A stretch of 64,000 bases of DNA from Actinoplanes sp. NBRC 103695 (GTDB lineage Bacteria > Actinomycetota > Actinomycetes > Mycobacteriales > Micromonosporaceae): NCBI RefSeq assembly GCF_030269485.1, contig NZ_BSTL01000024.1, forward strand, positions 84,626 through 148,625, in the 5' to 3' direction. This document shows positions 34,364 through 43,277 of the stretch, piece after piece (the first letter of the stretch is position 1; each line of letters starts with the position of its first letter). The translations under genes were made by a program, and so were the position numbers. The notes beneath the pieces are model-generated. The model made no database searches and was not told where the DNA came from. It saw only the letters and a program-made list of their open reading frames with translations.

Positions 34364-34397
34364 TTGACGTTACGTGTGCGCATCTGTTTCGATGCGC
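34364..34397 (+). promoter_or_regulatory. Promoter with a perfect operator-like palindrome
   Basis: TTGACG at 34364-34369 could be a -35 box. GCGCATC (34378-34384) and GATGCGC (34391-34397) form a perfect 7-bp inverted repeat with a 6-base spacer, sited where a repressor would block the promoter of the glycoside hydrolase gene (start 34426). A LacI- or TetR-type regulator would fit, but none is adjacent. Confidence 0.45.
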
Positions 34398-34425
34398 TGA
34401 ATCGATGTGCGTCAGTGGGGGAATC

Positions 34426-37422
34426 GTGAGCAGATTCGTGCGGTTGGCCGCAGCGGTGGCCGTGTCCACACTGGCGGTGGCGATGGCGGCCGTTCCGGCG
34501 TACGCAAGCGAACCCCAGCCCGTCTATCCCGCGACCGGGAACGGGACCGCCTTCCTGGACCACCGCGCGCTCCTCGGCGACGTGCCGGAGCCGGCCTGGT
34601 ACGAGGCGAACATCCCGTTCGTCGACCTGCCCGACCGGGAGATCCGGGACACCTACTACTACCGCTGGCGCACCTTCAAGGAGGCGCTGAAGTACACCGG
34701 ACCCGAGGACGGCTGGATCGTCACCGAGTTCCTCGGCCCGGTCGGCTACTCGGCGCCCAACGGAGGCATCAACGCGGCTGCGGGACACCACGTCTACGAG
34801 GGACGGTGGCTGCGCGACCCGCGGTACCTCGACGACTACCTGGACTACTGGCTCAGCGGGTCCGGCTCGCAGGCCAAGCCCGCCACCGAGGGGCTGAACA
34901 AGAACACCACCGACTGGGCGCACCAGTACTCGTTCTGGGCGGTCGACGCGGCGGTGGCCCGGGCCGAGGTCACCGGTGACTGGCGGTTCCTGCTGGACCG
35001 GCTGCCGCGGCTGCGCAAGCAGTACGAGGGCTGGAAGAAGTCGAACTTCGATCGAACTCGAGGTCTCTACTGGCAGACGCCGGTGTGGGACGCGATGGAG
35101 TTCACCGCCGGCTCGTACCAGACCGCCGATCCCTATCACGGCGGCGACGGCTTCCGGCCGACGCTCAACGCCTACCAGTACGGCGACGCCAAGGCGCTCG
35201 CGATGCTGCTGCGCCGGGCGGGAGACGACGCCGGCGCCGCGAAACTCGACCGGGAGGCGGCGGCGCTGAGCCGCAACCTGGAGCGGCAACTCTGGGACGG
35301 CGACTTCTACAAGCACGTGCAGCGCGACGCGACCACGCCGATCGACGACCGCGAGCTGATGGGCTACGTGCCCTGGTACTTCCACATGCCGCCGGCCGCG
35401 AACGCCAAGGCGTGGGCGCAACTGACCGACCCGCAGGGGTTCGCCGCCGCGTACGGCCCGACGACCACCGAGCGGCGCAGCCCGTGGTTCATGCACGAGG
35501 CGCTCGACGGCTGCTGCCGCTGGGACGGTCCGAGCTGGCCCTACGCCACCAGCCAGACGCTCACCGCCCTGAGCAACCAGTTGCTCGACTACCCGGCACA
35601 GCCCTATGTGGACTCCGAGGACTTCAACACCTTGCTTCGCGGGTACGCGTTGACGCAACGCAAGAACGGCCGGCCGTACGTCGCCGAGGCGCACCACCCG
35701 GACGAGGACCGCTGGATCTACGACGGGCGTGGCCACAGCGAGGACTACAACCACTCCACGTTCACCGACATCGTGCTGTCGGGACTCTTCGGCATCCGCG
35801 CCCAGCCGGACAACAGCGTGCGGATCGCCCCGCTCGCCCCGGCCGGCTGGGACCACTACGCCGTCGAGAACGTGCCGTACCACGGTCACAACCTGACGGT
35901 TCTCTGGGACAAGACCGGTTCCGCGTACGGGCGGGGGAGTGGTTTCCGGGTCTATGTGGACGGTGTGCTGACCGAGCAGCGGGACGCTCCCGGCGACATC
36001 CGGGTGAAGCTCGGCGTGCGCCCGGCCGGCGAGAACCTGCCCGCCCCGGTCGACGACGCGGCCAACCCGGCCGAGAGCGGCTACCCCGCGGCCCGGGCCT
36101 CCTACACGTGGTCCGGCGACAAGGCGGCCGACGCCATCGACGGGCAGAACTTCCACCTGGACGTCCCGGCCACCCGCTGGACCACCTGGCAGTCGCCGAA
36201 CCGGACTGACTGGCTGGAGGTCGACCTGGGCGCCGCCTCGGTCGTGTCGGACGTGCGCCTCGACTTCTACGACGACGGCGGTGGGGTGCGGACACCCGAC
36301 ACAGTCGCGCTGCAGTACGAGAAGGCCGGCGTCTGGCAGGACGTGCCCGGTCAGCGCCGGGATCCGGCGACGCCGGCGGCCCGGGCCGTCAACCGGATCG
36401 TGGTCGACCCGCCGATCCGCACCGACCGGCTGCGCGTGGTCGCCGCCCGGGCAGACGGGGGAGCGGTCGGCATCACCGCCCTGCAGTCGTGGCGGCGGCC
36501 GGACAACCGCCTGCGTGTGGAGATGCCCGCCGCCCTGTCCGTCGACGGCGGTGACACCGTCCGGGTCAAGAGCCGGGTGACCGCCACAGCCGCGACCCCG
36601 GACGTACGGGTGGAGCTGGAGGTGCCGCGCGGCTGGACCGCGACCCCGGTGACCGCCGCGAGCACCGCCCTGCTGGCCGCCGGTGACACGCTCACCACCA
36701 CCTGGAAGGTGACCGTCCCGGCGGACGCGCGGCTCACCGACCGCCTCCCGCTGCGTGCCCTGGCCCGCTCCGGCAAGGCGCTCGGCCGGGTCAGCTCGGC
36801 GATCACCCGGACCGCGTACCAGTTCGACCCGGCCGACTACGCGACGGTCGCGTGGGACGACGACTTCACCACCGACCGGCTCGGCGAGTACCGCGTCGAC
36901 CACCCCGTGGCCGAACCGTCGCCGGCGCTGTCGGTGTCCGGCGGCGCGCTGACCGCCACCGCGACCGGCCGGGCCTTCGCCGTGCTCGCCGCGCCCGTGC
37001 GAGGCGACGCGCGGGGCACCGCCGTGATCGTCGAACCGTCCCGCTTCTCCGGGGCGTCACCGGAGGACAGCCTGTTCCTCGGCGCGTCCGCCGGATCCCG
37101 GGACAACGCCCTGGCCTGGTACAACAACTTCCACGGCAGCTCCGGCGCCGACGTGCAGGTGGGCGGCGCGTCCCGGTCCGAGGCGACCGGCGGGTGCTGT
37201 GCGGCGTACCGCTGGGAGGCCGGTGACCGGATCGCGGTGCTGCTGCGCTGGGGCCGGCTCACCACCTGGGTCGAGCACGAGGGCGCCTGGACCCAGATCC
37301 ACGACGCCCCGGTGAGCGCGGCGGTCGACGAGGTCACCCTCGCCGGGTGGTCACCCGCTTTCGGCGTACGCCTCGACCCCGGCTCTCTGGCGGTCGGCCG
37401 GTTCACCGTGCGCACCAGGTGA
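34426..37422 (+). CDS. Secreted (alpha/alpha)6 glycoside hydrolase, MGH1/GH63-like, with discoidin-type domain
   Basis: A 998-residue secreted protein with a signal peptide (RFVRLAAAVAVSTLAVAMAA, AYAS cleavage). Residues about 30-500 form an (alpha/alpha)6 barrel of the mannosylglycerate-hydrolase/GH63-like type: FLGPVGYSAPNGGINAAAGH, GLYWQTPVWDAMEF, WDGPSWPYATSQTL and GRGHSEDYNHSTFTD. Then follow an F5/8 type C (discoidin) sugar-binding domain at about 535-690 (TRWTTWQSPNRTDWLEVDLG), an NEW3-like beta domain, and a C-terminal jelly-roll-like domain (about 810-998). I chose the GTG at 34426 (GTGGGGGAA upstream) over the ATG at 34405. Likely cleaves alpha-linked sugars on glycans or oligosaccharides; substrate unknown. 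Confidence 0.88.
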   Translation: MSRFVRLAAAVAVSTLAVAMAAVPAYASEPQPVYPATGNGTAFLDHRALLGDVPEPAWYEANIPFVDLPDREIRDTYYYRWRTFKEALKYTGPEDGWIVTEFLGPVGYSAPNGGINAAAGHHVYEGRWLRDPRYLDDYLDYWLSGSGSQAKPATEGLNKNTTDWAHQYSFWAVDAAVARAEVTGDWRFLLDRLPRLRKQYEGWKKSNFDRTRGLYWQTPVWDAMEFTAGSYQTADPYHGGDGFRPTLNAYQYGDAKALAMLLRRAGDDAGAAKLDREAAALSRNLERQLWDGDFYKHVQRDATTPIDDRELMGYVPWYFHMPPAANAKAWAQLTDPQGFAAAYGPTTTERRSPWFMHEALDGCCRWDGPSWPYATSQTLTALSNQLLDYPAQPYVDSEDFNTLLRGYALTQRKNGRPYVAEAHHPDEDRWIYDGRGHSEDYNHSTFTDIVLSGLFGIRAQPDNSVRIAPLAPAGWDHYAVENVPYHGHNLTVLWDKTGSAYGRGSGFRVYVDGVLTEQRDAPGDIRVKLGVRPAGENLPAPVDDAANPAESGYPAARASYTWSGDKAADAIDGQNFHLDVPATRWTTWQSPNRTDWLEVDLGAASVVSDVRLDFYDDGGGVRTPDTVALQYEKAGVWQDVPGQRRDPATPAARAVNRIVVDPPIRTDRLRVVAARADGGAVGITALQSWRRPDNRLRVEMPAALSVDGGDTVRVKSRVTATAATPDVRVELEVPRGWTATPVTAASTALLAAGDTLTTTWKVTVPADARLTDRLPLRALARSGKALGRVSSAITRTAYQFDPADYATVAWDDDFTTDRLGEYRVDHPVAEPSPALSVSGGALTATATGRAFAVLAAPVRGDARGTAVIVEPSRFSGASPEDSLFLGASAGSRDNALAWYNNFHGSSGADVQVGGASRSEATGGCCAAYRWEAGDRIAVLLRWGRLTTWVEHEGAWTQIHDAPVSAAVDEVTLAGWSPAFGVRLDPGSLAVGRFTVRTR

Positions 37423-37423
37423 G

Positions 37424-37448
37424 CCGCACACCCGGGTCCACTGTGCGG
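37424..37448 (+). terminator. Weak hairpin after the glycoside hydrolase gene
   Basis: CCGCACA (37424-37430) pairs with TGTGCGG (37442-37448) across an 11-base loop, directly after the stop. Only seven base pairs, so it may be partial; the amidase gene starts 30 bases later. Confidence 0.4.
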
Positions 37449-37477
37449 AGTCGACCGGCAGGGTGGAGACTGCAACC

Positions 37478-38770
37478 GTGAGACGACAGGTGATTGCTGG
37501 AGTGGCAGTGCTGGTGGCCGTCGTTGCCGCCGGCTGGGGCGGGACACCGGCGGCCGCGGCGAGCGTGCCCGCCGACCAGGCCGAGTGCCCGCGGGTCCTG
37601 CAGTGCAAGTGGCTGCCGGCGGCGTACGCGTCGAACAACCCGGAGGACGCCAACGCCTACGGCAACTACGACCTCGCCGACCGGCCCGCCACGATGCCGA
37701 TCAAGTACATCGTCATCCACGACACCGAGAGCAGCTACGCGAGCACCCTGGCGCACTTCCAGAACCCGCGGGCCTACACCTCCTCGCACTACGTGATCCG
37801 GTCCTCGGACGGCGAGGTCACCCAGATGGTCCGCACCAAGGACGTCGCGTGGCACGCCGGCAACTCGTTGATCAACGGCGAGTCCATCGGCATCGAGCAT
37901 GAGGGCGTGGCCGCGGACGGCGCGGCCTGGTACACCGACGCGATGTACCGCAACTCGGCGGCGCTGGTCCGCTATCTGGCGGCGCGGTACCACATCCCGC
38001 TCGACCGGGAACACATCATCGGCCACGACGACGTCGCGAACCAGCGCAACTACCGCGGCTCGCACTGGGATCCGGGCCCGTTCTGGGACTGGAACCGCTA
38101 CATGCGGCTGCTCCGGGCGCCGGCCCCGGCGCCGGGCAACCGGCTGGTCACCATCAAGCCGGCCTGGTCGATCAACCAGCCCGAGCTGACCTACTGCTCC
38201 AACGGTTGCCGGACGCTTCCGAAGCAGCCGTCCAGCACGGTCCTGCTGCGGACCGAGCCCCGGGACGACGCGCCTCTGCTGACCGACCCGGTGCTGGGCG
38301 GTGGCACCACCGACGCCGCCGACTGGTCGGACAAGGCGGCGGCCGGCCGCACCTACGCGGTGGCCGAGCGGCAGGGCCGGTGGACCGCCGTCTGGTTCGG
38401 CGGTCAGAAGGCGTGGCTGCTCAGCCGCCTGCTCCGCCCGGCGGCGGGCCGGGTGATCCGGCCGCGGGCCGGTACCGCGATGCGCGTCTACCCGGCCAAC
38501 CTGCCGGAGCCCGGCGAGTGGCCGGCGGGCGCCCCGGCCGGCAACCCGGCGACGCCGCCGGCACCGGCCGTGGTCTACACGATCTCCGGGGACCAGCGCT
38601 ACCAGGTCGCCGACCAGAGCCCGGCGATGGTCTACTACGCCCGTTTCGGCGGCGACGAGGTGCCGTACAACCACACCGTCATCCGTGGCGCCGCCACCTA
38701 CTACCGGATCTCGTTCAACCACCGGTTCATGTACGTCAACGCCGACGACGTCGAGGTGGTCAGGGGCTGA
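37478..38770 (+). CDS. Secreted N-acetylmuramoyl-L-alanine amidase (Amidase_2)
   Basis: A 430-residue protein with a signal peptide (RRQVIAGVAVLVAVVAAGWG). The amidase domain spans about residues 55-210: IKYIVIHDTESSY contains the first zinc His, SSHYVIRSSDGEVTQMV, AWHAGN, GIEHEG, and GHDDVANQRNYRGSHWDPG with the C-terminal zinc ligands. The rest is a Trp-rich, SH3-like repeat region (WTAVWFGGQKAWLLSRLLRP) likely to bind cell wall. I chose the GTG at 37478, ten bases after GGGTGGAG, over an earlier GTG. It cuts the amide between muramic acid and the peptide stem outside the cell. Its 3' end overlaps the convergent kinase gene by 11 bases. Confidence 0.92.
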   Translation: MRRQVIAGVAVLVAVVAAGWGGTPAAAASVPADQAECPRVLQCKWLPAAYASNNPEDANAYGNYDLADRPATMPIKYIVIHDTESSYASTLAHFQNPRAYTSSHYVIRSSDGEVTQMVRTKDVAWHAGNSLINGESIGIEHEGVAADGAAWYTDAMYRNSAALVRYLAARYHIPLDREHIIGHDDVANQRNYRGSHWDPGPFWDWNRYMRLLRAPAPAPGNRLVTIKPAWSINQPELTYCSNGCRTLPKQPSSTVLLRTEPRDDAPLLTDPVLGGGTTDAADWSDKAAAGRTYAVAERQGRWTAVWFGGQKAWLLSRLLRPAAGRVIRPRAGTAMRVYPANLPEPGEWPAGAPAGNPATPPAPAVVYTISGDQRYQVADQSPAMVYYARFGGDEVPYNHTVIRGAATYYRISFNHRFMYVNADDVEVVRG

Positions 38771-40415
38771 GGGTGCGGACCTCGACGTCGTTGAACGAGG
38801 CGGCCCACGGCGGTGACTCGTCGCCGGGAGCGGTGACCAGGCCGATCATCGGGCGGCCGCGGTCGATGTCGGCCTCCGGGAGAGCCGCCTCGCCGACCGG
38901 CACGCCGTCGTGGCCGAACCGGGCGACCCCGTCCCGGACCACCACCTGCAGCCGGATCGGGGTGTCCCGGCGAAGGCCGGGCGCGCCCAGCTCGACCTCG
39001 CGCACCACGTACGCGATCGCGCCGTCCCGGTCGACCGACAGCCGGAAGGCGTCCTCGCACGCGGTGAGCTGATAGCTGCGCGCGACCTGCCAGTACAGCC
39101 AGATGCCCAGGCAGGTGCCGGGCTCCTCGATCCGTCCGGTCACCTCGATCGTGTGGTCGCCGGCGAGCTCCTTCTCCGGGCCGGAACAGGTGAAGAAGCC
39201 GGGGCTGACCCGGTGCGCACGCAGGGCGCCGTCGGTGACGTCGCAGTTCGACTCCTCCTCGCCCACGACGTAGGTCCCGTTCCACTGCCCGCCGACGGTG
39301 AGCGTGTCGGCGATGAACACCTTGCCCTCGGGAAGAGCGAACGAGGCCGGCGGGGACGGCCGGCCGGAGTCCACCGTCGTGCCGGTGTCGAAAACCCGGG
39401 CCGCGGCGAGCGCTCCGGCGCCGAGCACGAGCAGCGTGGCCAGGGCGGCCAGCACCCCGATCCACACCCTCCGGCGCCCGCGCCGATGCCGGGCCGGCTC
39501 GTGCACCCGGTCGACCGCGCCGCGCAGCGCGGGCTGGCGCTGGAGAACCTCGGTGGCTCGGAGCACCTCGGTGACCGGCTGCGGTCCCGACCCGATCAGG
39601 GCGTCCAGCAGGTACTTCGCGGTCGGCCGGCGGCTCGCGTCGGTGGACAGCGCCTGCTCGACCAGCCGGCGCAGCGTGCCGTCCAGCCCGCGCAGGTCCG
39701 GCGGCTGGGAGAGGATCCGGGCGGCCGTCGCCACCGGCGAGTCGGCGTCGAACGGCCCGTGCCCGGTCGCGGCGAACGCCACCACGCAGCCCCAGGCGAA
39801 GATGTCCGCGGCCTGGGTGAGCGAGACGCCGGTCCCGCCGAAGCGCTCCGGCGCCATGTACGCCACCGTGCCGACCATCCGGCCGGTGCTGGTGTGCTCG
39901 GTGGTCGCCTCGAGGGCCCGCGCGATCCCGAAGTCGATCACCTTGGGGCTGCCGGGCGCGAGCAGGACGTTCTGCGGTTTGAGGTCGCGGTGGATGATGC
40001 CGGCGTCGTGGATCGCGACCAGCGCGGTGGCCACCCCGATCGCGACCGAGTGCACGTGCGAGCCGGTCAGCGGCCCCCGCTCGCGGACCACCTCGAACAG
40101 CGACGGGCCGTCCACGTACTCGACGACCAGGTACGGCCGTGGCGCGTCCGGGTCGGCGTCGAGCACCGCCGCCGTGCAGAACGGCGGCACCTGCCTCGCC
40201 CGCTCCACCTCCGAGCGGAACCGGCGCCGGAACTCGTCGTCGTCGGCGAGCTCGGCGTGCACCACCTTGACCGCCACCGGCCGCCCGGCCGGGTCGCGGG
40301 CCAGGTAGACCACGCCCATGCCGCCCGAGCCCAGCCGCCCGGCCAGCGCGTACGGCCCGATGTGCGACGGATCCCCGGCGCGCAGCGGGCCGCCTCGCGG
40401 CGTGACGTGATCCAC
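38760..40415 (-). CDS. Membrane serine/threonine protein kinase with external LamG-like domain
   Basis: A 551-residue Hank's-type (PknB-like) kinase. The glycine-rich loop is GRLGSGGMGVVYLARD, the VAIK lysine lies in VAVKVV, the catalytic loop is IIHRDLKPQN, the metal motif is VIDFGIARA and the activation segment is GTVAYMAPE. One membrane helix (about 325-347: VWIGVLAALATLLVLGAG) leads to an external beta-sandwich of about 200 residues (CSGPEKELAGDHTIEVTGRI, SYQLTACEDAFRLSVD), concanavalin/LamG-like, a likely ligand sensor. GTG at 40415. Convergent with the amidase gene. Confidence 0.92.
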   Translation of the reverse strand: MDHVTPRGGPLRAGDPSHIGPYALAGRLGSGGMGVVYLARDPAGRPVAVKVVHAELADDDEFRRRFRSEVERARQVPPFCTAAVLDADPDAPRPYLVVEYVDGPSLFEVVRERGPLTGSHVHSVAIGVATALVAIHDAGIIHRDLKPQNVLLAPGSPKVIDFGIARALEATTEHTSTGRMVGTVAYMAPERFGGTGVSLTQAADIFAWGCVVAFAATGHGPFDADSPVATAARILSQPPDLRGLDGTLRRLVEQALSTDASRRPTAKYLLDALIGSGPQPVTEVLRATEVLQRQPALRGAVDRVHEPARHRRGRRRVWIGVLAALATLLVLGAGALAAARVFDTGTTVDSGRPSPPASFALPEGKVFIADTLTVGGQWNGTYVVGEEESNCDVTDGALRAHRVSPGFFTCSGPEKELAGDHTIEVTGRIEEPGTCLGIWLYWQVARSYQLTACEDAFRLSVDRDGAIAYVVREVELGAPGLRRDTPIRLQVVVRDGVARFGHDGVPVGEAALPEADIDRGRPMIGLVTAPGDESPPWAASFNDVEVRTLSP

Positions 40416-40447
40416 CGGCCGAGGGTAATGCGCCGGGGCGACCAGGG

Positions 40448-40972
40448 TCACCGTCTGGCGGCCCACCATTCCTCGGTACGCATCGTGCGGTGCGCGCCCA
40501 GCCCGGTCGGCGGCATGTTGCCGTACAGGGCGTGATGCGAGCCCTCCGGTGAGTGCAGGAGCTCGTGCCACACCCCGACGCCGTCACTGGCGCCGTAGTG
40601 CCACCAGTAGCGCCGCTGCGCCACACGGTGGGAACCGGTGCGCTCCCGGGCGTACCCGTGAAGGTCGTCTGTTGAACGCCAGTATTGGACGATCATCGCC
40701 TGGCGGGGGCCCGGCCCCAGCAGGAGGCGGTAGCCGAGCAGGCCGCTGTCCGGCGCCGAGGCCAGCTCGCGGAGCATCCCGGCGATCGTGAGCAGCAGCG
40801 GCAGCCATCGGCGGACCTTGCGCCACCGGTTGATCCGGATGCCGAGCAGGAACATCACGGCCGGCTCGGCGTTGTCGGCGGTGAACTTGCCGGGGCGGAC
40901 GGCGACCGGCCCGGCGTTCCGGCTCCACTCGGGGCGCAGCAGCAGCGACACACTGTCCCGGACGGCTGACAT
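40448..40972 (-). CDS. DUF4188 family protein (monooxygenase/dehydratase-like)
   Basis: A 174-residue protein with the DUF4188 pattern: PEWSRNAGPVAVRPGKFT, VMFLLGIRINRWRKVRRWLP, GLLGYRLLLGPGPRQAMIVQYWRS, then WHELLHSPEGSHHALYGNMP. Members are thought to be heme- or oxygen-linked monooxygenase-like enzymes with a ferredoxin-like fold. The start was taken at ATG 40972, since upstream alternatives lack a better ribosome site. Stop lies 32 bases upstream of the kinase start on the same strand, so possibly cotranscribed with it. Confidence 0.8.
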   Translation of the reverse strand: MSAVRDSVSLLLRPEWSRNAGPVAVRPGKFTADNAEPAVMFLLGIRINRWRKVRRWLPLLLTIAGMLRELASAPDSGLLGYRLLLGPGPRQAMIVQYWRSTDDLHGYARERTGSHRVAQRRYWWHYGASDGVGVWHELLHSPEGSHHALYGNMPPTGLGAHRTMRTEEWWAARR

Positions 40973-41101
40973 CACCGGCAGACCATAGATACGAAAGCCG
41001 TAGCAATGGTGCTGAAGGGACAGAGGACCCTGCAACGATGTACGGACGACACCTCGCTTCCTTGCCGGACGGCAAACCGGCTACGTGTTCACCGCCCGTG
41101 C

Positions 41102-41779
41102 CTACGGCGCGGCCCGCCGGCCCCACTCGTCGATGACCTGCTGGAGGGAGCCGGTGACCAGCGTCAGGAGTTCGGCGGAGGAGGCGAAGCGCGCGCCCAC
41201 CGGCGTACCCGGCCCGAAGATCTCGCTGCCACGCCGGGACGCGGCCGCCAGGACCTCGTTCATCTCCAGCGCGGAGCGGATGGACCGGATCCAGATCTCG
41301 TCGTCGATGACGTAGCGCTCGCGGCGCTCGCCGGCGGCCCGTTGCCGCGAGATCAGCCCCTGCTGCTCGAGGAAGGTGACGGCGTGCGAGATCGACGCCG
41401 GGCTGACGCGGAGCCGCTGGACCAGCTCGGCGGCGGTCAGGCTGCCGGAGTCGGTGACGTACAGGCTGGCCATCACCCGGGCCACCATCCGGGGAAGTCC
41501 CTGCTGGACGAGGAGGTCGGTGAAGGAGAGCGTGAAGTCCGACTCCCGCTCGGCCTCGGGTTGCGACGCGGCCGGTTTCCGCCGGCGGGCCCGGCCCCGG
41601 GTGGCGGCGTCGGCCCGGTCCGCCCGATAGTCGCGAGCGCCGCCGTTGCGGGTGACCTCGCGCATGATCGTCGAGGCGGGCCGGTCCAGGCGCCGGCCGA
41701 TCTCGGCATATCCGAGACCCTCGGCCAGCCACGTGGCGATGTCCTGCCGATCCTGGCCGGTCAGTCGTCCACCGGGCAT
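41102..41779 (-). CDS. GbsR/MarR regulator with an extra N-terminal IS30-like helix-turn-helix
   Basis: A 225-residue protein. Residues 1-70 have an IS30-transposase-like helix-turn-helix (GRLTGQDRQDIATWLAEGLG, YAEIGRRLDRPASTIMREV, and a basic RGRARRRK). Residues 85-225 are a MarR/GbsR winged helix (LPRMVARVMASLYVTDSGSL, AELVQRLRVSPASISHAVTFLEQQG). Two DNA-binding modules in one chain are unusual but known in actinobacterial regulators of this group. Divergent from a serine hydrolase gene, with CATTGC boxes in the shared gap, so it probably represses both. ATG at 41779. Confidence 0.87.
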   Translation of the reverse strand: MPGGRLTGQDRQDIATWLAEGLGYAEIGRRLDRPASTIMREVTRNGGARDYRADRADAATRGRARRRKPAASQPEAERESDFTLSFTDLLVQQGLPRMVARVMASLYVTDSGSLTAAELVQRLRVSPASISHAVTFLEQQGLISRQRAAGERRERYVIDDEIWIRSIRSALEMNEVLAAASRRGSEIFGPGTPVGARFASSAELLTLVTGSLQQVIDEWGRRAAP

Positions 41780-41795
41780 GCGTTCACTCCCATGT

Positions 41796-41876
41796 CATTG
41801 CAACGACCATTGCGTTCAGCGTCAGTTCCATTGCAAAGATACGCCTAAACTCGTTGACCGTCTAGTAAACGCAACG
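41796..41876. promoter_or_regulatory. Cluster of CATTGC/AACGCAA boxes in the divergent promoter
   Basis: CATTGCAAC at 41796, CATTGCGTT at 41808-41816 and CATTGCAAA at 41829-41837 are direct repeats. AACGCAACG at 41868-41876 is close to the inverse of CGTTGCGTT. They fill the 109-base gap between the GbsR/MarR regulator and the serine hydrolase, so they are candidate binding sites for that regulator. Confidence 0.55.
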
Positions 41877-41888
41877 TACTTTTCAGTC

Positions 41889-43073
41889 ATGCCTGTAGAC
41901 ACGAAGTTGCGTGAGGTTCTCGAACGGCACGTCGCGTCCGGCCGGATCCCCGGCGTTGTCGCCCTGGTCGGCCGGGGCGACGAGACGCACGTCGAAGCGG
42001 TCGGGACGATGCGCCACGACGGCGGCCCGCCGATGCGCCGGGACACCATCTTCCGGATGGCGTCCACGTCCAAGCCGGTCACGATGGCGGCGGCGATGAT
42101 CCTGCTCGACGAGTGCCGGCTGCGGCTCGACGACCCGGTCGAGCAGTGGCTGCCCGAGCTCGCCGACCGGCGGGTGCTCACCCGGATCGACGGCCCGCTC
42201 GACGACACCGTCCCCGCCCGGCGGCCGATCACCGTGCGAGACCTGCTGACCTCCACCTTCGGGCTCGGCATGGACCTGACAGCGCTGGGCAGCCCGATCA
42301 TGAACGCGGTCTTCGAGCAGGGCCTCACACCCAACCTCCCCGAGCCGATGCCCGAGCCGGACGAGTGGATGCGCCGCCTCGGCGCGATGCCTCTGATGCA
42401 CCAGCCCGGCGAGCGCTGGCAGTACCACATCAGCAGCGACCTGCTCGGCGTGCTGGTCGCCCGGGTCACCGGCCAGTCGTACGAGACGTTCCTGCGCGAC
42501 CGCGTCTTCGACCCGCTAGGCATGCACGACACCGGTTTCCACGTGCCGGCCGACAAGATCCACCGGCTGCCGCCCGCCTACGCGCCCGACCCCGCCACCG
42601 GCGAGTTCACCATCTGGGACGAGGCCGAGGGCGGCCGCCACAGCGAGCCACCGGCGTTCCAGGGCGGCGGCGGTGGCCTGGTCTCCACGGTCGACGACTA
42701 CCACGCGTACTTCCGGATGCTGCTCGGCCACGGGATCCTCTCCCGGCCCGCGAAGGAGCTGATGACCACCAACCGCCTCACCCCCGCGCAGCAGGCCGCC
42801 CGGCACGCCACGGCCGTGAACAACGTGCACCTGTCGTACGGCCAAGGCCAGCACGGCGGCTGGGGCTTCGGCATGGCGGTGCGCACCTACCGCGGCGACT
42901 ACGCGCCCGTCGGCCAGTTCGGCTGGGACGGCGGCATGGGCACCACCGCGTACGCCGACCCCGGGAACCAGCTCGTCGGCATCCTGCTCACCCAGGTCGG
43001 CATGTCGACCCCCGACTCCGCGCGCCTCATCCACGACTTCTGGACCACGCTCTACCAGACGATCAGCGGCTGA
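41889..43073 (+). CDS. Serine hydrolase, beta-lactamase class C/esterase family
   Basis: A 394-residue protein with the SxxK nucleophile motif (MASTSKPVT, Ser59 and Lys62), a second-motif tyrosine at WQYHISSDLLG and a third-motif region near the C-terminus (GQFGWDGGMGTTAY, HGG replaced by WDGG). No signal peptide, so cytoplasmic. Such proteins are mostly esterases or D-amino-acid peptidases rather than true beta-lactamases. ATG at 41889. Divergent from the GbsR/MarR regulator, which likely controls it. Confidence 0.88.
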   Translation: MPVDTKLREVLERHVASGRIPGVVALVGRGDETHVEAVGTMRHDGGPPMRRDTIFRMASTSKPVTMAAAMILLDECRLRLDDPVEQWLPELADRRVLTRIDGPLDDTVPARRPITVRDLLTSTFGLGMDLTALGSPIMNAVFEQGLTPNLPEPMPEPDEWMRRLGAMPLMHQPGERWQYHISSDLLGVLVARVTGQSYETFLRDRVFDPLGMHDTGFHVPADKIHRLPPAYAPDPATGEFTIWDEAEGGRHSEPPAFQGGGGGLVSTVDDYHAYFRMLLGHGILSRPAKELMTTNRLTPAQQAARHATAVNNVHLSYGQGQHGGWGFGMAVRTYRGDYAPVGQFGWDGGMGTTAYADPGNQLVGILLTQVGMSTPDSARLIHDFWTTLYQTISG

Positions 43074-43260
43074 CACCCGGCCCGGCGGTGACGGCCTCCC
43101 GGACGATCGTGGCCAGGTTCCGCGGGGCGGCCGTCCGGAAGGCATGCGCCAGAGGGACCCGAGTCACCCGGATTCGTGGCGTCCCGGCTCAGCTGCCAGG
43201 CGCAGTATGTTGTCCAGAACCTGGAGGACATGCCCGAGGTGCGGGGCTGAACCCTGTCGT
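43063..43260. other. Overlapping coding remnants between the hydrolase and transporter genes
   Basis: Antisense, a 40-codon frame reads VPLAHAFRTAAPRNLATIV then VTAGPGVSR and ends at 43063, inside the hydrolase 3' end. On the plus strand a frame ending ASRLSCQAQYVVQNLEDMPE and then a stop also looks coding. Neither has a start or a ribosome site. Both look like 3' tails of lost genes; families not recognised. Confidence 0.25.
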
Positions 43261-43277
43261 AGCGGCCGGAGGACGAG

